Below, piece after piece: positions 8,228 through 17,060 of a DNA stretch of 57,975 nt. Position numbers and translations under genes: made by a program. Source of the DNA: JBCDGZ01 sp038750655 (GTDB lineage Bacteria; Bacteroidota; Bacteroidia; Chitinophagales; Saprospiraceae); the NCBI GenBank assembly GCA_038750655.1, contig JBCDGZ010000030.1:1-57975 (forward strand), read 5' to 3'. Within the stretch, counting starts at the first letter, position 1; each line of letters begins with the position of its first letter. Below the pieces are notes generated by a model. The model made no database searches, had not been told where the DNA came from, and saw only the letters and a program-made list of their open reading frames with translations.

Positions 8228-10306
8228 CTATTTGTCTTTTTCTCCTCCCTCGGGAGCAATTTTCCCTTCGGCTCCCTTCAGCATGGTCTTTTTGATCCGA
8301 ATGGTGGTTGGCCCTTCTAGGATTTGGAAGACGGTACGCCGGTTGAAGCGGTGCTCATCATCCGAGCAGCGAATACCGTTGACACAGCGGTTGAGGATTT
8401 GCGATTCGCCGTAGCCCTTAGCCTGGATGCGATTTTCGGCGACGCCGCGCTCTAGCAGCCAACGCCGCGCCGAGTCGGCCCGCCGCTGAGAAAGTCGCTC
8501 ATTGTAGGGGCGGGTTCCCTGCGAATCGGTGTGCGATTGCAGTTCGATGATCATCTCGGGATAATCGTTCATCAAGTTGAGCAAGAAGGTCAGATCGACC
8601 TCCGCATCCGGCAGAATTTTATCGTCATCAAAATCGTAGTAAATATTATTCAGACGGATAGGCTCCTCGGTCGTAATTTCTACAAATTCTGGCTCCTTTG
8701 GTGGCGGCGGAACAAATTTAAGCTTCAATTCCTTCTGAATTTGCTCTGATTTGCGCTTCCCAACCGTGTTGAACGTCAGGGTATCCGGTTTGTAGCTTTC
8801 TTTGGTTCCCACCAACATGTAAGCCGTTTCGCGGGCCAGATTAAAGGTGTACTTGCTGTCTTTTTCCTTACTGCGATTATCCGTCTGGCCCGGCGTATTG
8901 TTCTCCATAATAATCAGCTCTACCTGCACCCCATTCAAGGGTTTGCCATCTGTCGTTAAAGTCGTAGCCAGCAGGTCGAGGACAATGTTTTGCTTGGTAA
9001 TGGTATAAATATCATTGCAGCAGGTCTTGCTCTTTACAGAGTTGGTACCAGGTCGATTAGAAACCAATAAACCGCTGTAGCCATCTTTATCAATAGAAAA
9101 GTAAAGATCATCCACACTAGAGTTAAAAGGCTTACCGAGGTTTTCGGGGGTACTCCATTCACTACCATTCCATTCGGAGGAGAAAATATCGAATCCACCA
9201 ATTCCGGCGTGCCCCGTAGAGCTGAAGTACAACTTGCCATCCAGATAATAGGCCGATTCTTCATCACCAACAGAGTTAATCACCGCCCCCATATTGGTGG
9301 GAGTAGAATAGGTTCCGTCGTCATTGCGCGTAGAATAGTAAAGATCGAAGCCACCGTAGCCGCCAGTCATATCGGAAGTAAAAATCAGTACCTCTTTGTT
9401 GTATAATTCACCGAGGGCAGGTTGCTTGACGATGTAGTCACCATTGATGCCTTTGACTGCGCCGGCGGCTCCCCAGCCTTCGCTGCTGCGCTGACTGACA
9501 TAGAGCTTACTTTCGTTCAATTTATTGCCGCTCAGGCGGGCGCGGGTGAAGTACAGCAGCTTCCCATCCTCCGAAATCGTGAGGTTGCCGATGTGGTAGC
9601 CCGGTCGGTGGATATTATTGCCTCCGGAAATTTCTGCCTCGGTCCAGCCATCTCCTTGACGAGTAGACGTATAGAGTTTAGAGTAATAATCGCCTTCTTT
9701 ACCATCCAAGATAATGACTTTCTTACTTTGAATGGCCGAGAAAAACATTTGGTTATCTCCTACGAGAACAGGCGAGTACTCCGAATAACGAGTATTGACA
9801 TTCGGCCCAGCATTTTCGATGGCCATTCCGCTGACGGGGTCCATTTCCTGCGCCATTTCACAGCCTTGGAGTTCTGTTTTCGCCAGTTTGATTTTGTCCA
9901 AATCTTCGGCTTCACTGATGTAAAGCTGAAACTGCTGGATCGCATCGGGATAGTTGCCATTCATCTTTAGGATGCGGGCGTAGTCGAAACGCGCTTGGGG
10001 CAGATAGGGATTGCGGCCTTTGCGGTAGCGGCGGTTGACGATACGCGCGTAGGACCGTTCTGCGCGAGCGAAGTCCCGCAGCTGATAATGGAGCTGAGCG
10101 ATGGTGTAGGCCACATCGCGGTCTTTATTTTCTTGGTACAACTGCTGGTACCAATCCAGAGCGGTGTAAGGGTCATTATTAGCCATACTCTGCTCTGCAG
10201 CCTTCAACATCTTTTCCGCATTGGGGCGAGTGACCGGCTGTGCCTGCAGACTCAAAGTCAGCAGCAGAAGGAAAGGGAGGAAGATCATCGATTTTCTCAT
10301 GATCAT
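8228..10306 (-). CDS. PorE-like T9SS protein: TPR, PD40 propeller, OmpA domain
   Basis: A 692-residue protein with a signal peptide (about 1-22), N-terminal TPRs (about 25-150), WD40/PD40-type propeller repeats (about 170-430; YSPVLVGDNQMFF, GGFDLYYS and GGFDIFSS blades), a carboxypeptidase-regulatory-like domain (about 440-535) and a C-terminal OmpA peptidoglycan-binding domain (about 545-655; ELQSHTDSQGTRPYN, LSQRRADSAR). This order is that of PorE, the periplasmic type IX secretion component tying the machine to peptidoglycan. Paralogous PorE/PorP pairs are common in Bacteroidota, so it may be a variant rather than the core copy. It is transcribed 64 nt downstream of the PorP-like gene. 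Confidence 0.85.
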   Translation of the reverse strand: MIMRKSMIFLPFLLLLTLSLQAQPVTRPNAEKMLKAAEQSMANNDPYTALDWYQQLYQENKDRDVAYTIAQLHYQLRDFARAERSYARIVNRRYRKGRNPYLPQARFDYARILKMNGNYPDAIQQFQLYISEAEDLDKIKLAKTELQGCEMAQEMDPVSGMAIENAGPNVNTRYSEYSPVLVGDNQMFFSAIQSKKVIILDGKEGDYYSKLYTSTRQGDGWTEAEISGGNNIHRPGYHIGNLTISEDGKLLYFTRARLSGNKLNESKLYVSQRSSEGWGAAGAVKGINGDYIVKQPALGELYNKEVLIFTSDMTGGYGGFDLYYSTRNDDGTYSTPTNMGAVINSVGDEESAYYLDGKLYFSSTGHAGIGGFDIFSSEWNGSEWSTPENLGKPFNSSVDDLYFSIDKDGYSGLLVSNRPGTNSVKSKTCCNDIYTITKQNIVLDLLATTLTTDGKPLNGVQVELIIMENNTPGQTDNRSKEKDSKYTFNLARETAYMLVGTKESYKPDTLTFNTVGKRKSEQIQKELKLKFVPPPPKEPEFVEITTEEPIRLNNIYYDFDDDKILPDAEVDLTFLLNLMNDYPEMIIELQSHTDSQGTRPYNERLSQRRADSARRWLLERGVAENRIQAKGYGESQILNRCVNGIRCSDDEHRFNRRTVFQILEGPTTIRIKKTMLKGAEGKIAPEGGEKDK

Positions 10307-10369
10307 ATCAATTTTGGGTAGAATTTATGTAGTTAATACAGCCAATTGGCAAAATGATGCGCATGATGA

Positions 10370-11437
10370 TTATAACCTTGGACAGAAGATAGCCGGCTTG
10401 ATCTCTGGATCCTTAAATATCTTGGCAATGTAGGATACCGCTATCTCAAAACCTCCAACCGTATTGGTTTGCGAGGAAAGCTGTGAAATATTGACATCGT
10501 AGGCGGCAGCAGCCCGGAAGGCCTTATAGTCCATTCCAACCAGCACCTTGGCGGCATCCCCGATACGGTACCCCGTACCAAAGCGCAGCTTAATATCTTC
10601 TTCAGGCTTCAATTTATAGCCGGCCCAAACTTGCAGAGACAACTCATTCATATTCGTGATCTGGTTGATCAGGAAAGTTGGCGAGAGGTCCCACTTCTTG
10701 TTCAAATCAAAAGTCAGCTCCCCGTGGGCGGTAATACGCATCGGAAAATCTACTGCTATACTATCGGGGTTGTTACCTACCCGACTATCATTCTGATTAA
10801 TGAAGCTGTAATTGGGGGTGAGGATATGATTGACCGATACGCCAATGGTTATATCCGTCTGCTTAGGGCCAGCTGATCGGTAAAGCACCCCTGCGCTCAA
10901 ATCAAAGAAACTGCTGTTGTCTCCTACCCGAGTTTCATCCGGACTCATAAATCCTGTAGACATTCCACCACTGTCGGCCAAATCCTGTAATGCATCTCCC
11001 CAAATCGCATTCATCACGTCCAGGCGGCGTTGGCGCATGCCAGCTTGTACCCCAATGGTAAAAGCGGAAGTCATCTTTTTATTCAGACCAATGTGATAAG
11101 CCACCGAGCCTAAAAAGGCATTATTGGACAAATTCAAAGCCCCCGCCTTATCGCTAAACATGGTTCCTCCAACGCCCACCCAGTGGGTTTTCTTGAAGCC
11201 CCGAATAATGGGCGCATCCACGTAGAAGGAAGGCGTCTGAAACTGACTGGACAGCACACTGCCCCATTGGTCGCGGTAAATGCCCCCAATGCGGAAGGTC
11301 CCTTCGAAAGCGCCCGTATTGGCTGGGTTCAGGAGAATAGGAGAATAGTTAAAAAGGGTGTAGTGAATATCTTGAGCCCGGAGCTGTCCGGTAAAGAAGA
11401 TTGCACAGATGAGGAGTAGAATTTTACAGAATTTCAT
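10370..11437 (-). CDS. PorP/SprF-like T9SS outer membrane protein
   Basis: A 355-residue protein with a signal peptide (1-21) and an outer membrane beta-barrel of the PorP/SprF family. The family-defining N-terminus is present: QDIHYTLFNYSPILLNPANTG, followed by FRIGGIYRDQWGS. Members help anchor or secrete T9SS cargo, and SprF acts in gliding adhesin export. The gene lies immediately upstream of the PorE-like gene and is probably co-transcribed with it, as paired homologues elsewhere. The start ATG at 11437 directly precedes the signal peptide. Confidence 0.9.
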   Translation of the reverse strand: MKFCKILLLICAIFFTGQLRAQDIHYTLFNYSPILLNPANTGAFEGTFRIGGIYRDQWGSVLSSQFQTPSFYVDAPIIRGFKKTHWVGVGGTMFSDKAGALNLSNNAFLGSVAYHIGLNKKMTSAFTIGVQAGMRQRRLDVMNAIWGDALQDLADSGGMSTGFMSPDETRVGDNSSFFDLSAGVLYRSAGPKQTDITIGVSVNHILTPNYSFINQNDSRVGNNPDSIAVDFPMRITAHGELTFDLNKKWDLSPTFLINQITNMNELSLQVWAGYKLKPEEDIKLRFGTGYRIGDAAKVLVGMDYKAFRAAAAYDVNISQLSSQTNTVGGFEIAVSYIAKIFKDPEIKPAIFCPRL

Positions 11438-11604
11438 AGACGATTTTTTGCTATGATGAAATACTTTAATCTTGGTCTTAGGTATAAACCCGAAATATAG
11501 TTCTTTTTAATAAAATATAAAACTAACCAACGCGAAGTTGAGTGTTAAAGCCGACACTTTATAGTTTTTGGTTTATACGCAAAAGTCACCGTTCGGTTCC
11601 ATCC

Positions 11605-12597
11605 CTACTGCCCCGCAGCAGCGATGATGCCCGCTATGTCCTGTTCCATCATACAGCGAAAATGGCCCTTGGGGCAACGCCCGTGTCCAATCTTGGAGCA
11701 AGGACGGCAGGTCAACCCCGGCACCTCAAAGCGCTGTTCCAGACGCTCCCCTTCTCCGTAGTAGGGATACATCCCCAGCGCCGGTACCGTATTGCCCCAA
11801 ACCGAGATAATCGGTTTACCCAGCGCCGCTGCAATGTGCATCATCCCCGTATCCGGGCTAATGACCAGCTGCGCTCGCTGCAAAACAGCAGCCGACTGGT
11901 GCAGGCTCAGTACGCCGCAGGCGTTAACCAGGTGGGTACCCTCTGCGGCCAGGGCTGCACCGGCCGCTTGCTCGGCCTTCCCTCCCAGCAAAACCATCCG
12001 CCGCTTCACCCCCGCACAAATCCTGCGAAGCTGCGACAGCGGCAGCTGCTTGGTGGCATGCGCCGCCCCAATGGCCATCGCCACAAAATCGGCCCCAGGG
12101 TCCAGGCCCTGCGCCTGCAAATAGCGCTGGGTCGCCTCCCGCTCCGCCGGCGGGATGAAATAATCCAGGCCCTGCCCGTCGTTGACCAGCCCCAGGGGCT
12201 GCGCCGCCGCTAGGTAACGCTCGACGATGTGCTGCCGGGGCAACCGGTCGATTTTCCAGTTGACCAGCAGCCATTTGCGCCAGTTGAGCTTATGAAAGCG
12301 AAAGGCGCGCTTGCGCAGCGCCAGCTGCAGGTGAAGGGTCCGAAGGTTATTGTGCAGATCAATGATGTGGTCGTAGTGCTCGGCGCGCAGCGCAGGCAGC
12401 ACCTCTCCCAACTGCTTTTGGATACTGTAGACCTTGCTCAGATAAGGATTGCTGTCCAGTAGGCTGCGGTAGGCCGTCTTGCACAGAAAATGTACCTCTG
12501 CCCCTAGCTGCTGGTGCAGACAGCGAATCACAGGCGTCGTCAGTACAATATCACCGATGGAACTGAAGCGCAGCAGCAGTATTTTCGGACCGGCCAT
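11605..12597 (-). CDS. GT9 family glycosyltransferase (heptosyltransferase-like)
   Basis: A 330-residue protein with the two Rossmann halves of glycosyltransferase family 9, the ADP-heptose:LPS heptosyltransferases. The N-terminus reads ILLLRFSSIGDIVLTTPV. The C-terminal donor-binding signature SPDTGMMHIAAALGKPIISVWG is followed by a Cys-rich tail (LTCRPCSKIGHGRCPKG), also typical of the family. It should act at the inner face of the inner membrane, adding a sugar to a lipopolysaccharide core or similar glycan; donor and acceptor are not shown. No other LPS gene is nearby. A 167-nt gap with a 9-bp inverted repeat (GTATAAACC near 11482, GGTTTATAC near 11569) separates it from the PorP-like gene. 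Confidence 0.85.
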   Translation of the reverse strand: MAGPKILLLRFSSIGDIVLTTPVIRCLHQQLGAEVHFLCKTAYRSLLDSNPYLSKVYSIQKQLGEVLPALRAEHYDHIIDLHNNLRTLHLQLALRKRAFRFHKLNWRKWLLVNWKIDRLPRQHIVERYLAAAQPLGLVNDGQGLDYFIPPAEREATQRYLQAQGLDPGADFVAMAIGAAHATKQLPLSQLRRICAGVKRRMVLLGGKAEQAAGAALAAEGTHLVNACGVLSLHQSAAVLQRAQLVISPDTGMMHIAAALGKPIISVWGNTVPALGMYPYYGEGERLEQRFEVPGLTCRPCSKIGHGRCPKGHFRCMMEQDIAGIIAAAGQ

Positions 12598-12644
12598 AGC
12601 AGCAACTTGGGTTGAGCCGCCAAGATAGTGATTTATGCCTAACC

Positions 12645-14108
12645 CTAGTGGCCCAGCAACCGACGGGCATCAAAGCGATAGCTAAAGCGCAGCGAGAGGT
12701 TGCTGCTGCGGGTCTGTAGGCGGTACGTTTCGCGTTGAACCTCCAATGGATTGGTGGCAGAACCCAGGTAGCGCTCGTAGCGCAGATCAGCCGAGAAGCG
12801 CCGCCAATCGTAGCCCACTCCACTGATGAAAACCCCTTGCAAGGTGCGGCCCTCATAACTTTTTTGTACGCCTAAATAGACTTCATTGAAGGCCGGCTCA
12901 GCCCCGGGGACGCCCATGATTTGATTATTCACCAAATTCAGATTGGCGGCGAAGCCCCCCGTGAAGCGGAAACCGTGTCCCAGATTGAGATGAGCCAGTA
13001 CGGGCAGGCTAAACATATGACTGGGTACATTGCCGGCCGCACTGAATTCATCAGGACCAATGAGGCGCAGATTATACTGGGCGTCGAATTGATGGTAGTT
13101 CAGTTCCACCTGCAGCGACAACAGCTCGCTGAATGGAAAGCGGGCCAATAGCCCAACCGTCCAAAAGCGGCGACTGGATTGCTGGATGAAGCCATTGGTA
13201 TTATCGATGCTGATGCCATTACTGCTCATGTTATTGCTGATCGCACCGACGGAGAAACCGAGCTGTGCACGGCGGTTGTACTTGGCCTTCAGCGGCTTGA
13301 GGCCCCAGCCTGATGCTCCGTCTGGCTTATTTTCCAGCGGCGTGATGAGCGTAGGAATCTCTTCTAGGCTACCGAAGCGAGCCCGGCTATTAGACTGTAT
13401 TTTATTGGGCTGGCGTGGCTGGCCACCGGCCAATGCGGGGCTGTTGCTGGCTTCAGATTTGGGCAGAGTAGGGCTTTTAGGATTAAAATTGGCAGTACGC
13501 ATATTGGTCGCTGCGCTTTGGGTGGACGGCTGGTTGGCCGTCGTATTTATGGTAGACAGGGATTGAGCAGCAGAGCGTGCACTTTTTTCGGTCCGGCTAC
13601 TCTGCTGCTTGCTAAATCCTGTTATTGCTGACCCCACCTTTGCCCCGGGGGCCAGCTTCCTAGCCGACTGAGTCACCTTGGGCGACCCAGCGGGCGAGGA
13701 GGAGAGATTAGGGGCAGGCGCGGGGAGGGCGCTCAGGGTATGATCTTGTATTGCTTGATTTCGCTTCGCTTGTAGTGTCTGTTGTACTTTCAGTGTTCGT
13801 TCTTGAGCAGGGGTGGATAAGTTTCCTTGTTGCAGCTCGGTATGTTCGATCAGATCAACGGTAGTTTTGGCCTTTAGGTACCAGGTGAGGAGGGCGGTCA
13901 GGAGGAGCACGCCGATGAACAGCCCTCCTTTGAGCCAGCGGGACCAGCCGGGGGCGATGGAGAGGTCCCTGGCGGGGCCGCCCAGTGCGGGGCGGGGTTT
14001 ATCCAGCATTTGCTCCATCTGCTCCCAGGCAGCGGGAGAGAAGTCAAATTCGTGAGCTTGCAATTTCTCGCGAATCTTATCTTCCGTATTTTTCTTGTGT
14101 TGACTCAT
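12645..14108 (-). CDS. Anti-sigma-like inner-membrane anchor fused to outer membrane beta-barrel
   Basis: A 487-residue protein from the ATG at 14108, chosen because it overlaps the upstream sigma factor stop as ATGA. The N-terminus (1-55) is cytoplasm-like and charged, with an anti-sigma-like helix (SPAAWEQMEQML). One transmembrane helix (about 59-80) follows, then a long low-complexity Ser/Ala/Thr/Pro linker (about 85-260) and a C-terminal region of alternating beta strands (about 280-487) ending in SLRFSYRF, like small outer membrane barrels. The layout suggests one protein crossing the whole envelope, linking the outer membrane to the cognate sigma factor. The signal sensed is unknown. 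Confidence 0.65.
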   Translation of the reverse strand: MSQHKKNTEDKIREKLQAHEFDFSPAAWEQMEQMLDKPRPALGGPARDLSIAPGWSRWLKGGLFIGVLLLTALLTWYLKAKTTVDLIEHTELQQGNLSTPAQERTLKVQQTLQAKRNQAIQDHTLSALPAPAPNLSSSPAGSPKVTQSARKLAPGAKVGSAITGFSKQQSSRTEKSARSAAQSLSTINTTANQPSTQSAATNMRTANFNPKSPTLPKSEASNSPALAGGQPRQPNKIQSNSRARFGSLEEIPTLITPLENKPDGASGWGLKPLKAKYNRRAQLGFSVGAISNNMSSNGISIDNTNGFIQQSSRRFWTVGLLARFPFSELLSLQVELNYHQFDAQYNLRLIGPDEFSAAGNVPSHMFSLPVLAHLNLGHGFRFTGGFAANLNLVNNQIMGVPGAEPAFNEVYLGVQKSYEGRTLQGVFISGVGYDWRRFSADLRYERYLGSATNPLEVQRETYRLQTRSSNLSLRFSYRFDARRLLGH

Positions 14109-14665
14109 GATCTCAATCTGCTGTGCTCTAGGTTCTTTAACAATTTTTGCAACTGCTTCCTCGCCGATGACAAATGCCACTTGGAGGTGCCGACGGAAAT
14201 GCCCAGTTGCTCGGCAATTTCGTGATGCTTATAGCCTTCGATAACGTAGAGGCTGAAGACACTGCGGCTGGCCGTTGGCAGCTGCTGAATTAAAGCGTAC
14301 AGCTCCTCAGCTGCCAGGGCATCAATCGCATCGTTTTCAATAAGCACTTCTTTTTCCGAATTGTAATCCATCACTTTGCGATAGGTCGTGTTGGATCGTA
14401 GGTGATCGATGGAAGTATTCAAGGCAATTCTAGACATCCAGCCTTTAAAAGAGCCTGAAGAATTATAGTTATCAATCGATTGAAAGATTTTAAAAAAGGC
14501 CATGTTCAAAATGCTGATGGCTTCCTCTCGATTGCTGGTGTAGCGCATACACACCCCCAATAGTTTACCATAGTAACGCTGATAGAGGTACTTTTGGGCC
14601 AGCCGATTCTGTTCGCGGCACCCCATGATCAATACTTCATCACTACTATGAGGGGTATACTTCAT
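14105..14665 (-). CDS. ECF RNA polymerase sigma factor
   Basis: An ECF sigma-70 factor of 186 residues if started at the ATG at 14665; an in-frame ATG at 14716 would add 17 residues that do not resemble the family. Region 2 is visible (AQKYLYQRYYGKLLGVCMRY, FKGWMSRIALNTSIDHLR) and region 4 contains the expected HTH (SVFSLYVIEGYKHHEIAEQLG, GTSKWHLSSARKQL). It directs RNA polymerase to a specific regulon and is normally held inactive by the next gene, with which it overlaps by 4 bp (ATGA). That gene is the anchored barrel protein. Confidence 0.9.
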   Translation of the reverse strand: MKYTPHSSDEVLIMGCREQNRLAQKYLYQRYYGKLLGVCMRYTSNREEAISILNMAFFKIFQSIDNYNSSGSFKGWMSRIALNTSIDHLRSNTTYRKVMDYNSEKEVLIENDAIDALAAEELYALIQQLPTASRSVFSLYVIEGYKHHEIAEQLGISVGTSKWHLSSARKQLQKLLKNLEHSRLRS

Positions 14666-14735
14666 TAAAGTTGCTCTTTTAGTTCCACTGTTTTTTAGTG
14701 TCGCAATCAATTGCATTGTGGCGATAAACTTACCG

Positions 14736-15464
14736 TTAAAAATTAACTCCTACTCCAAAACGAATGCTTAGAATGGTATCGCCTATGTCAAAAAAGTTGT
14801 GAAAGGCGAGCCCCGCATTCGTAAAAACGCGATTGCTAAAGTGGTACTCATAATCCAGCTGCACAGTCCAGCCCCAGTCTGATAAGCGTTCATATACTGG
14901 TGTAATAAAAACCATTTCTTCAAACTCGGTAGAAGTGGGCGTTTCGTTGACCAACACCTCGCGAACTTCAGCAATCGAGTTGCGATCCAAGTAAGTAAAC
15001 GCCAGCCCAGTGGCCGCCTTGAGCTTGGTACGCTTACGGTCGAGCAGGTAATAATTGATATTTACTGCAACAATAAAGTGGGTAGTTCTATCAAAATGAG
15101 GTTCGTATTGATTACCGCCCACATCGTAATTTTCATAGCTATTGAAAGGGTTTTCAGTTAAGTTGCTCAGTAGGGTATACTGCTTATTGGGGTCATAATT
15201 GATGCTGCTCAAAACCGAAGCATGAGAGATATTAGCTCCCAGACTAATTCCCAGTCGAGGATTGAATTTGTAGAGGTACTGACCGTAGGCTTGAATCCCC
15301 CTAAGGTCACCAGTCCCGAAGGCAATATATCCGGCCCCTAGCCGGAGTTGGTTGGTGGTAGTATCAGGTTCGATAGCAACAGGTATGGCCGTGTTTTGTG
15401 CACTGGATGCTTGCCAGATAAAAATGGTATAAAATAAAATTGCGAGATTCTTCAGTTGATTCAT
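14736..15464 (-). CDS. Outer membrane beta-barrel protein, function unknown
   Basis: A 242-residue protein with a signal peptide (1-22, ending SSAQ) and repeated amphipathic strands with alternating aromatic residues (RLGAGYIAFGTG, RLGISLGANISHA, LDYEYHF) and a C-terminus ending SIRFGVGVNF, typical of small outer membrane barrels folded by BAM. No specific family is recognised. It lies directly upstream of the sigma factor gene on the same strand, so it may belong to the same regulatory unit. Confidence 0.6.
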   Translation of the reverse strand: MNQLKNLAILFYTIFIWQASSAQNTAIPVAIEPDTTTNQLRLGAGYIAFGTGDLRGIQAYGQYLYKFNPRLGISLGANISHASVLSSINYDPNKQYTLLSNLTENPFNSYENYDVGGNQYEPHFDRTTHFIVAVNINYYLLDRKRTKLKAATGLAFTYLDRNSIAEVREVLVNETPTSTEFEEMVFITPVYERLSDWGWTVQLDYEYHFSNRVFTNAGLAFHNFFDIGDTILSIRFGVGVNF

Positions 15465-15831
15465 TTTTTCCGCTGTGTCGAGTTAACAAATAGTGTCTTG
15501 TGCTTCAATAAAAGATTCGAATCATCTGTAAAAGCGTTCAAACTATACATCGGAGTGAAAATCAGAATGGTTGGGTGGGGGAGATTTTTTTTGCAAAAAA
15601 AAGAAGGGCATAAACAAAAAAAGAGGCCAAATCTTACGAAATGGCCCCTTTGGCTATATTATTTACGTTAATGGTGTTAGTCACAATTCCAAAAAAAGAC
15701 CTTGAATATGGTCCTTTTATTGTATAGACAATCCAGAAGGGGAAAAGGGTTGGGTCTTAAGAAAAATTTAACGTCTGTTCGCTCCATTTCCCCCATTTAT
15801 TTCACCTTTATTTATTTAAAAAAGACTTGAG
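15465..15831. other. Intergenic region with one terminator-like hairpin
   Basis: This 367-bp AT-rich gap separates a leftward gene from the rightward lipoprotein array. Near 15628-15655 a 7-bp stem (GAGGCCA ... TGGCCCC, one G-U pair) is preceded on the plus strand by A runs, so it would work as a terminator for leftward transcripts, although no leftward gene enters from that side. A 71-codon open frame at 15456-15671 has no protein-like features and is not called. Confidence 0.4.
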
Positions 15832-16040
15832 ATGAAATTATTGAAGTTATCCTGCATTTTTAGTATTATGGTGCTTTGATGGATGGGATATAATAAAGAT
15901 GACTATCAACCTTGTCCGCAAAGTGAATGGGTAGCAACTTATCCAAGCGACTACAAATTGCTTTGGTGACACTAAACATCAAACAGACGATCACCACCTC
16001 CGGTAATTCAGAGGATTGTAGCTTTGACGGGCGTAAGTAA
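15832..16040 (+). pseudogene. Decayed first copy of the small lipoprotein array
   Basis: The frame begins MKLLKLS like both intact downstream copies, then meets a TGA after 15 codons in the signal peptide. It continues with recognisable text (KDDYQPCPQSEWVATY against DDDSSSCAQSDWVGTY in the third copy). The middle of the gene, roughly 70 codons, is missing. After a frameshift the C-terminal block TITTSGNSEDCSFDGRK reappears, matching TITVLGNSETCTFNASK, and stops at 16038-16040. It is therefore a dead paralogue with a stop, a deletion and a frameshift. Confidence 0.8.
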
Positions 16041-16097
16041 AAGAGACAAATACTTCATTTCTTTGACCTTATTACCTTTATGCAAAAATATATAGAC

Positions 16098-16487
16098 ATG
16101 AAATTGTTAAAATTATCACTGGTTTTTCTGGTTGCCCTATTCTGGGGAGCCTGTAACAATGACGATGAGTCTTCTTGTGATCAGAATGGCTGGTTAGGGA
16201 CTTACACGGGAACAACGGACTGTCTGTCAGGAGATGAAGAGGTAACGGTTACGATCACTGCATCTGGTTCTGAAGATCTTTTGATGAGATACGAGACGGC
16301 TACTGGTGGAGTGGACATTGGTCCATTTGTCATTGATGGCTGTAAAGCAACCCGAAGTTCGATGGACCCAAGCAGCCTGGATAGCTTTGTAGGGGAATTG
16401 GAGCTGGACGGTGGCAATCTTTCCTACACACAGACCAGAACGGTAGCTGGAACAGCATCCTCTTGTACGTTTGATGCCAATAAGTAA
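16098..16487 (+). CDS. Small surface lipoprotein, array copy 2
   Basis: A 129-residue protein from the ATG at 16098, chosen because the signal peptide MKLLKLS matches its paralogues; an ATG 18 nt upstream adds only MQKYID. The signal ends in a lipobox-like FWGAC, and the lipid cysteine is followed by NNDDESS, an acidic segment like the Bacteroidota lipoprotein export signal that sends lipoproteins to the cell surface. The mature part is beta-rich with four conserved Cys besides the lipid one, which could form two disulfides. The family and function are not recognised. It is 45 percent or so identical by eye to the next gene and has its own terminator. Confidence 0.8.
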   Translation: MKLLKLSLVFLVALFWGACNNDDESSCDQNGWLGTYTGTTDCLSGDEEVTVTITASGSEDLLMRYETATGGVDIGPFVIDGCKATRSSMDPSSLDSFVGELELDGGNLSYTQTRTVAGTASSCTFDANK

Positions 16488-16502
16488 GTAATCTTTTTAA
16501 GC

Positions 16503-16544
16503 AAAAAAATAGCTGTTATGTTAGGCATGACAGCTATTTTTTTA
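16503..16544 (+). terminator. Terminator after lipoprotein copy 2
   Basis: Stem AAAAATAGCTGT / ACAGCTATTTTT with a 14-nt loop and a T run, 16 nt after the stop. The AATAGCTGT arm is shared with the terminator of the next gene, showing that the duplicated unit included its terminator. Confidence 0.9.
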
Positions 16545-16549
16545 GCTTT
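16542..16549 (+). promoter_or_regulatory. Bacteroidota -7 box for lipoprotein copy 3
   Basis: TAGCTTTG fits the TAnnTTTG consensus and lies 37 nt before the ATG at 16587. It overlaps the end of the preceding terminator. A clear -33 TTTG is not seen. Confidence 0.45.
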
Positions 16550-16586
16550 GCACTATTCTTTTTATTATTCATCTAAAAGACTTAAT

Positions 16587-16982
16587 ATGAAGTTATTGAA
16601 ATTATCTTTTCTCCTGCTGTTACTACTCTCCTGGGGAGCTTGTAACAACGACGATGACAGCTCTTCTTGTGCCCAATCTGACTGGGTAGGTACCTACACA
16701 GGAACTACTGACTGTATTACGACGTCTACAGAAACAGTGACCGTGACCATCACGGCTGTTGGAAGCGACAATATCACAGTCAGCTACGAAACGGCCAGTG
16801 GAGATTCCGAATTTGGACCTATTTCTATTAATGGCTGTGAGGGACGCCTGGACTTCACCGATCCAACTACCGGAGATGGATTCATGGTAGAGGCAGAATT
16901 GAATGGTAATGATATTTCTTACACAGAGACCATTACCGTATTAGGTAATTCAGAAACTTGCACTTTCAACGCTAGCAAGTAA
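16587..16982 (+). CDS. Small surface lipoprotein, array copy 3
   Basis: A 131-residue paralogue of the preceding gene. The ATG at 16587 starts the conserved MKLLKLS signal; an upstream in-frame ATG at 16518 lies inside the previous terminator and is rejected. The lipobox-like SWGAC is followed by NNDDDSSS, an acidic surface-export motif. Shared features are WVGTYTGTTDC, VTVTITA.GS, the GPI.I.GC block and the C-terminal TCTF. All conserved mature Cys are kept. No family is recognised; a role as a small surface adhesin, inhibitor or immunity-type protein is open. Confidence 0.8.
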   Translation: MKLLKLSFLLLLLLSWGACNNDDDSSSCAQSDWVGTYTGTTDCITTSTETVTVTITAVGSDNITVSYETASGDSEFGPISINGCEGRLDFTDPTTGDGFMVEAELNGNDISYTETITVLGNSETCTFNASK

Positions 16983-16998
16983 ACGACTCTAGGCAACA

Positions 16999-17040
16999 AA
17001 AAAATAGCTGTCATTGTAACAATGGCAGCTATTTTTTTTA
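16999..17040. terminator. Bidirectional terminator
   Basis: A stem of about 17 bp (AAAAATAGCTGTCATTG / CAATGGCAGCTATTTTT, one G-U pair) with a 3-nt loop has T runs on both strands. It serves the lipoprotein gene from the left and the leftward VOC gene ending at 17061 from the right. Confidence 0.9.
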
Positions 17041-17060
17041 GTGGTGATTTTTATCCTTTT

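Noticed and set aside
9422..9970. A 182-codon plus-strand frame opposite the PorE-like gene
   Set aside because: Antisense shadow of a protein with four recognisable domains.
15456..15671. A 71-codon plus-strand frame
   Set aside because: No signal peptide or family pattern, overlaps the start of a real leftward gene and runs through an A-rich hairpin.
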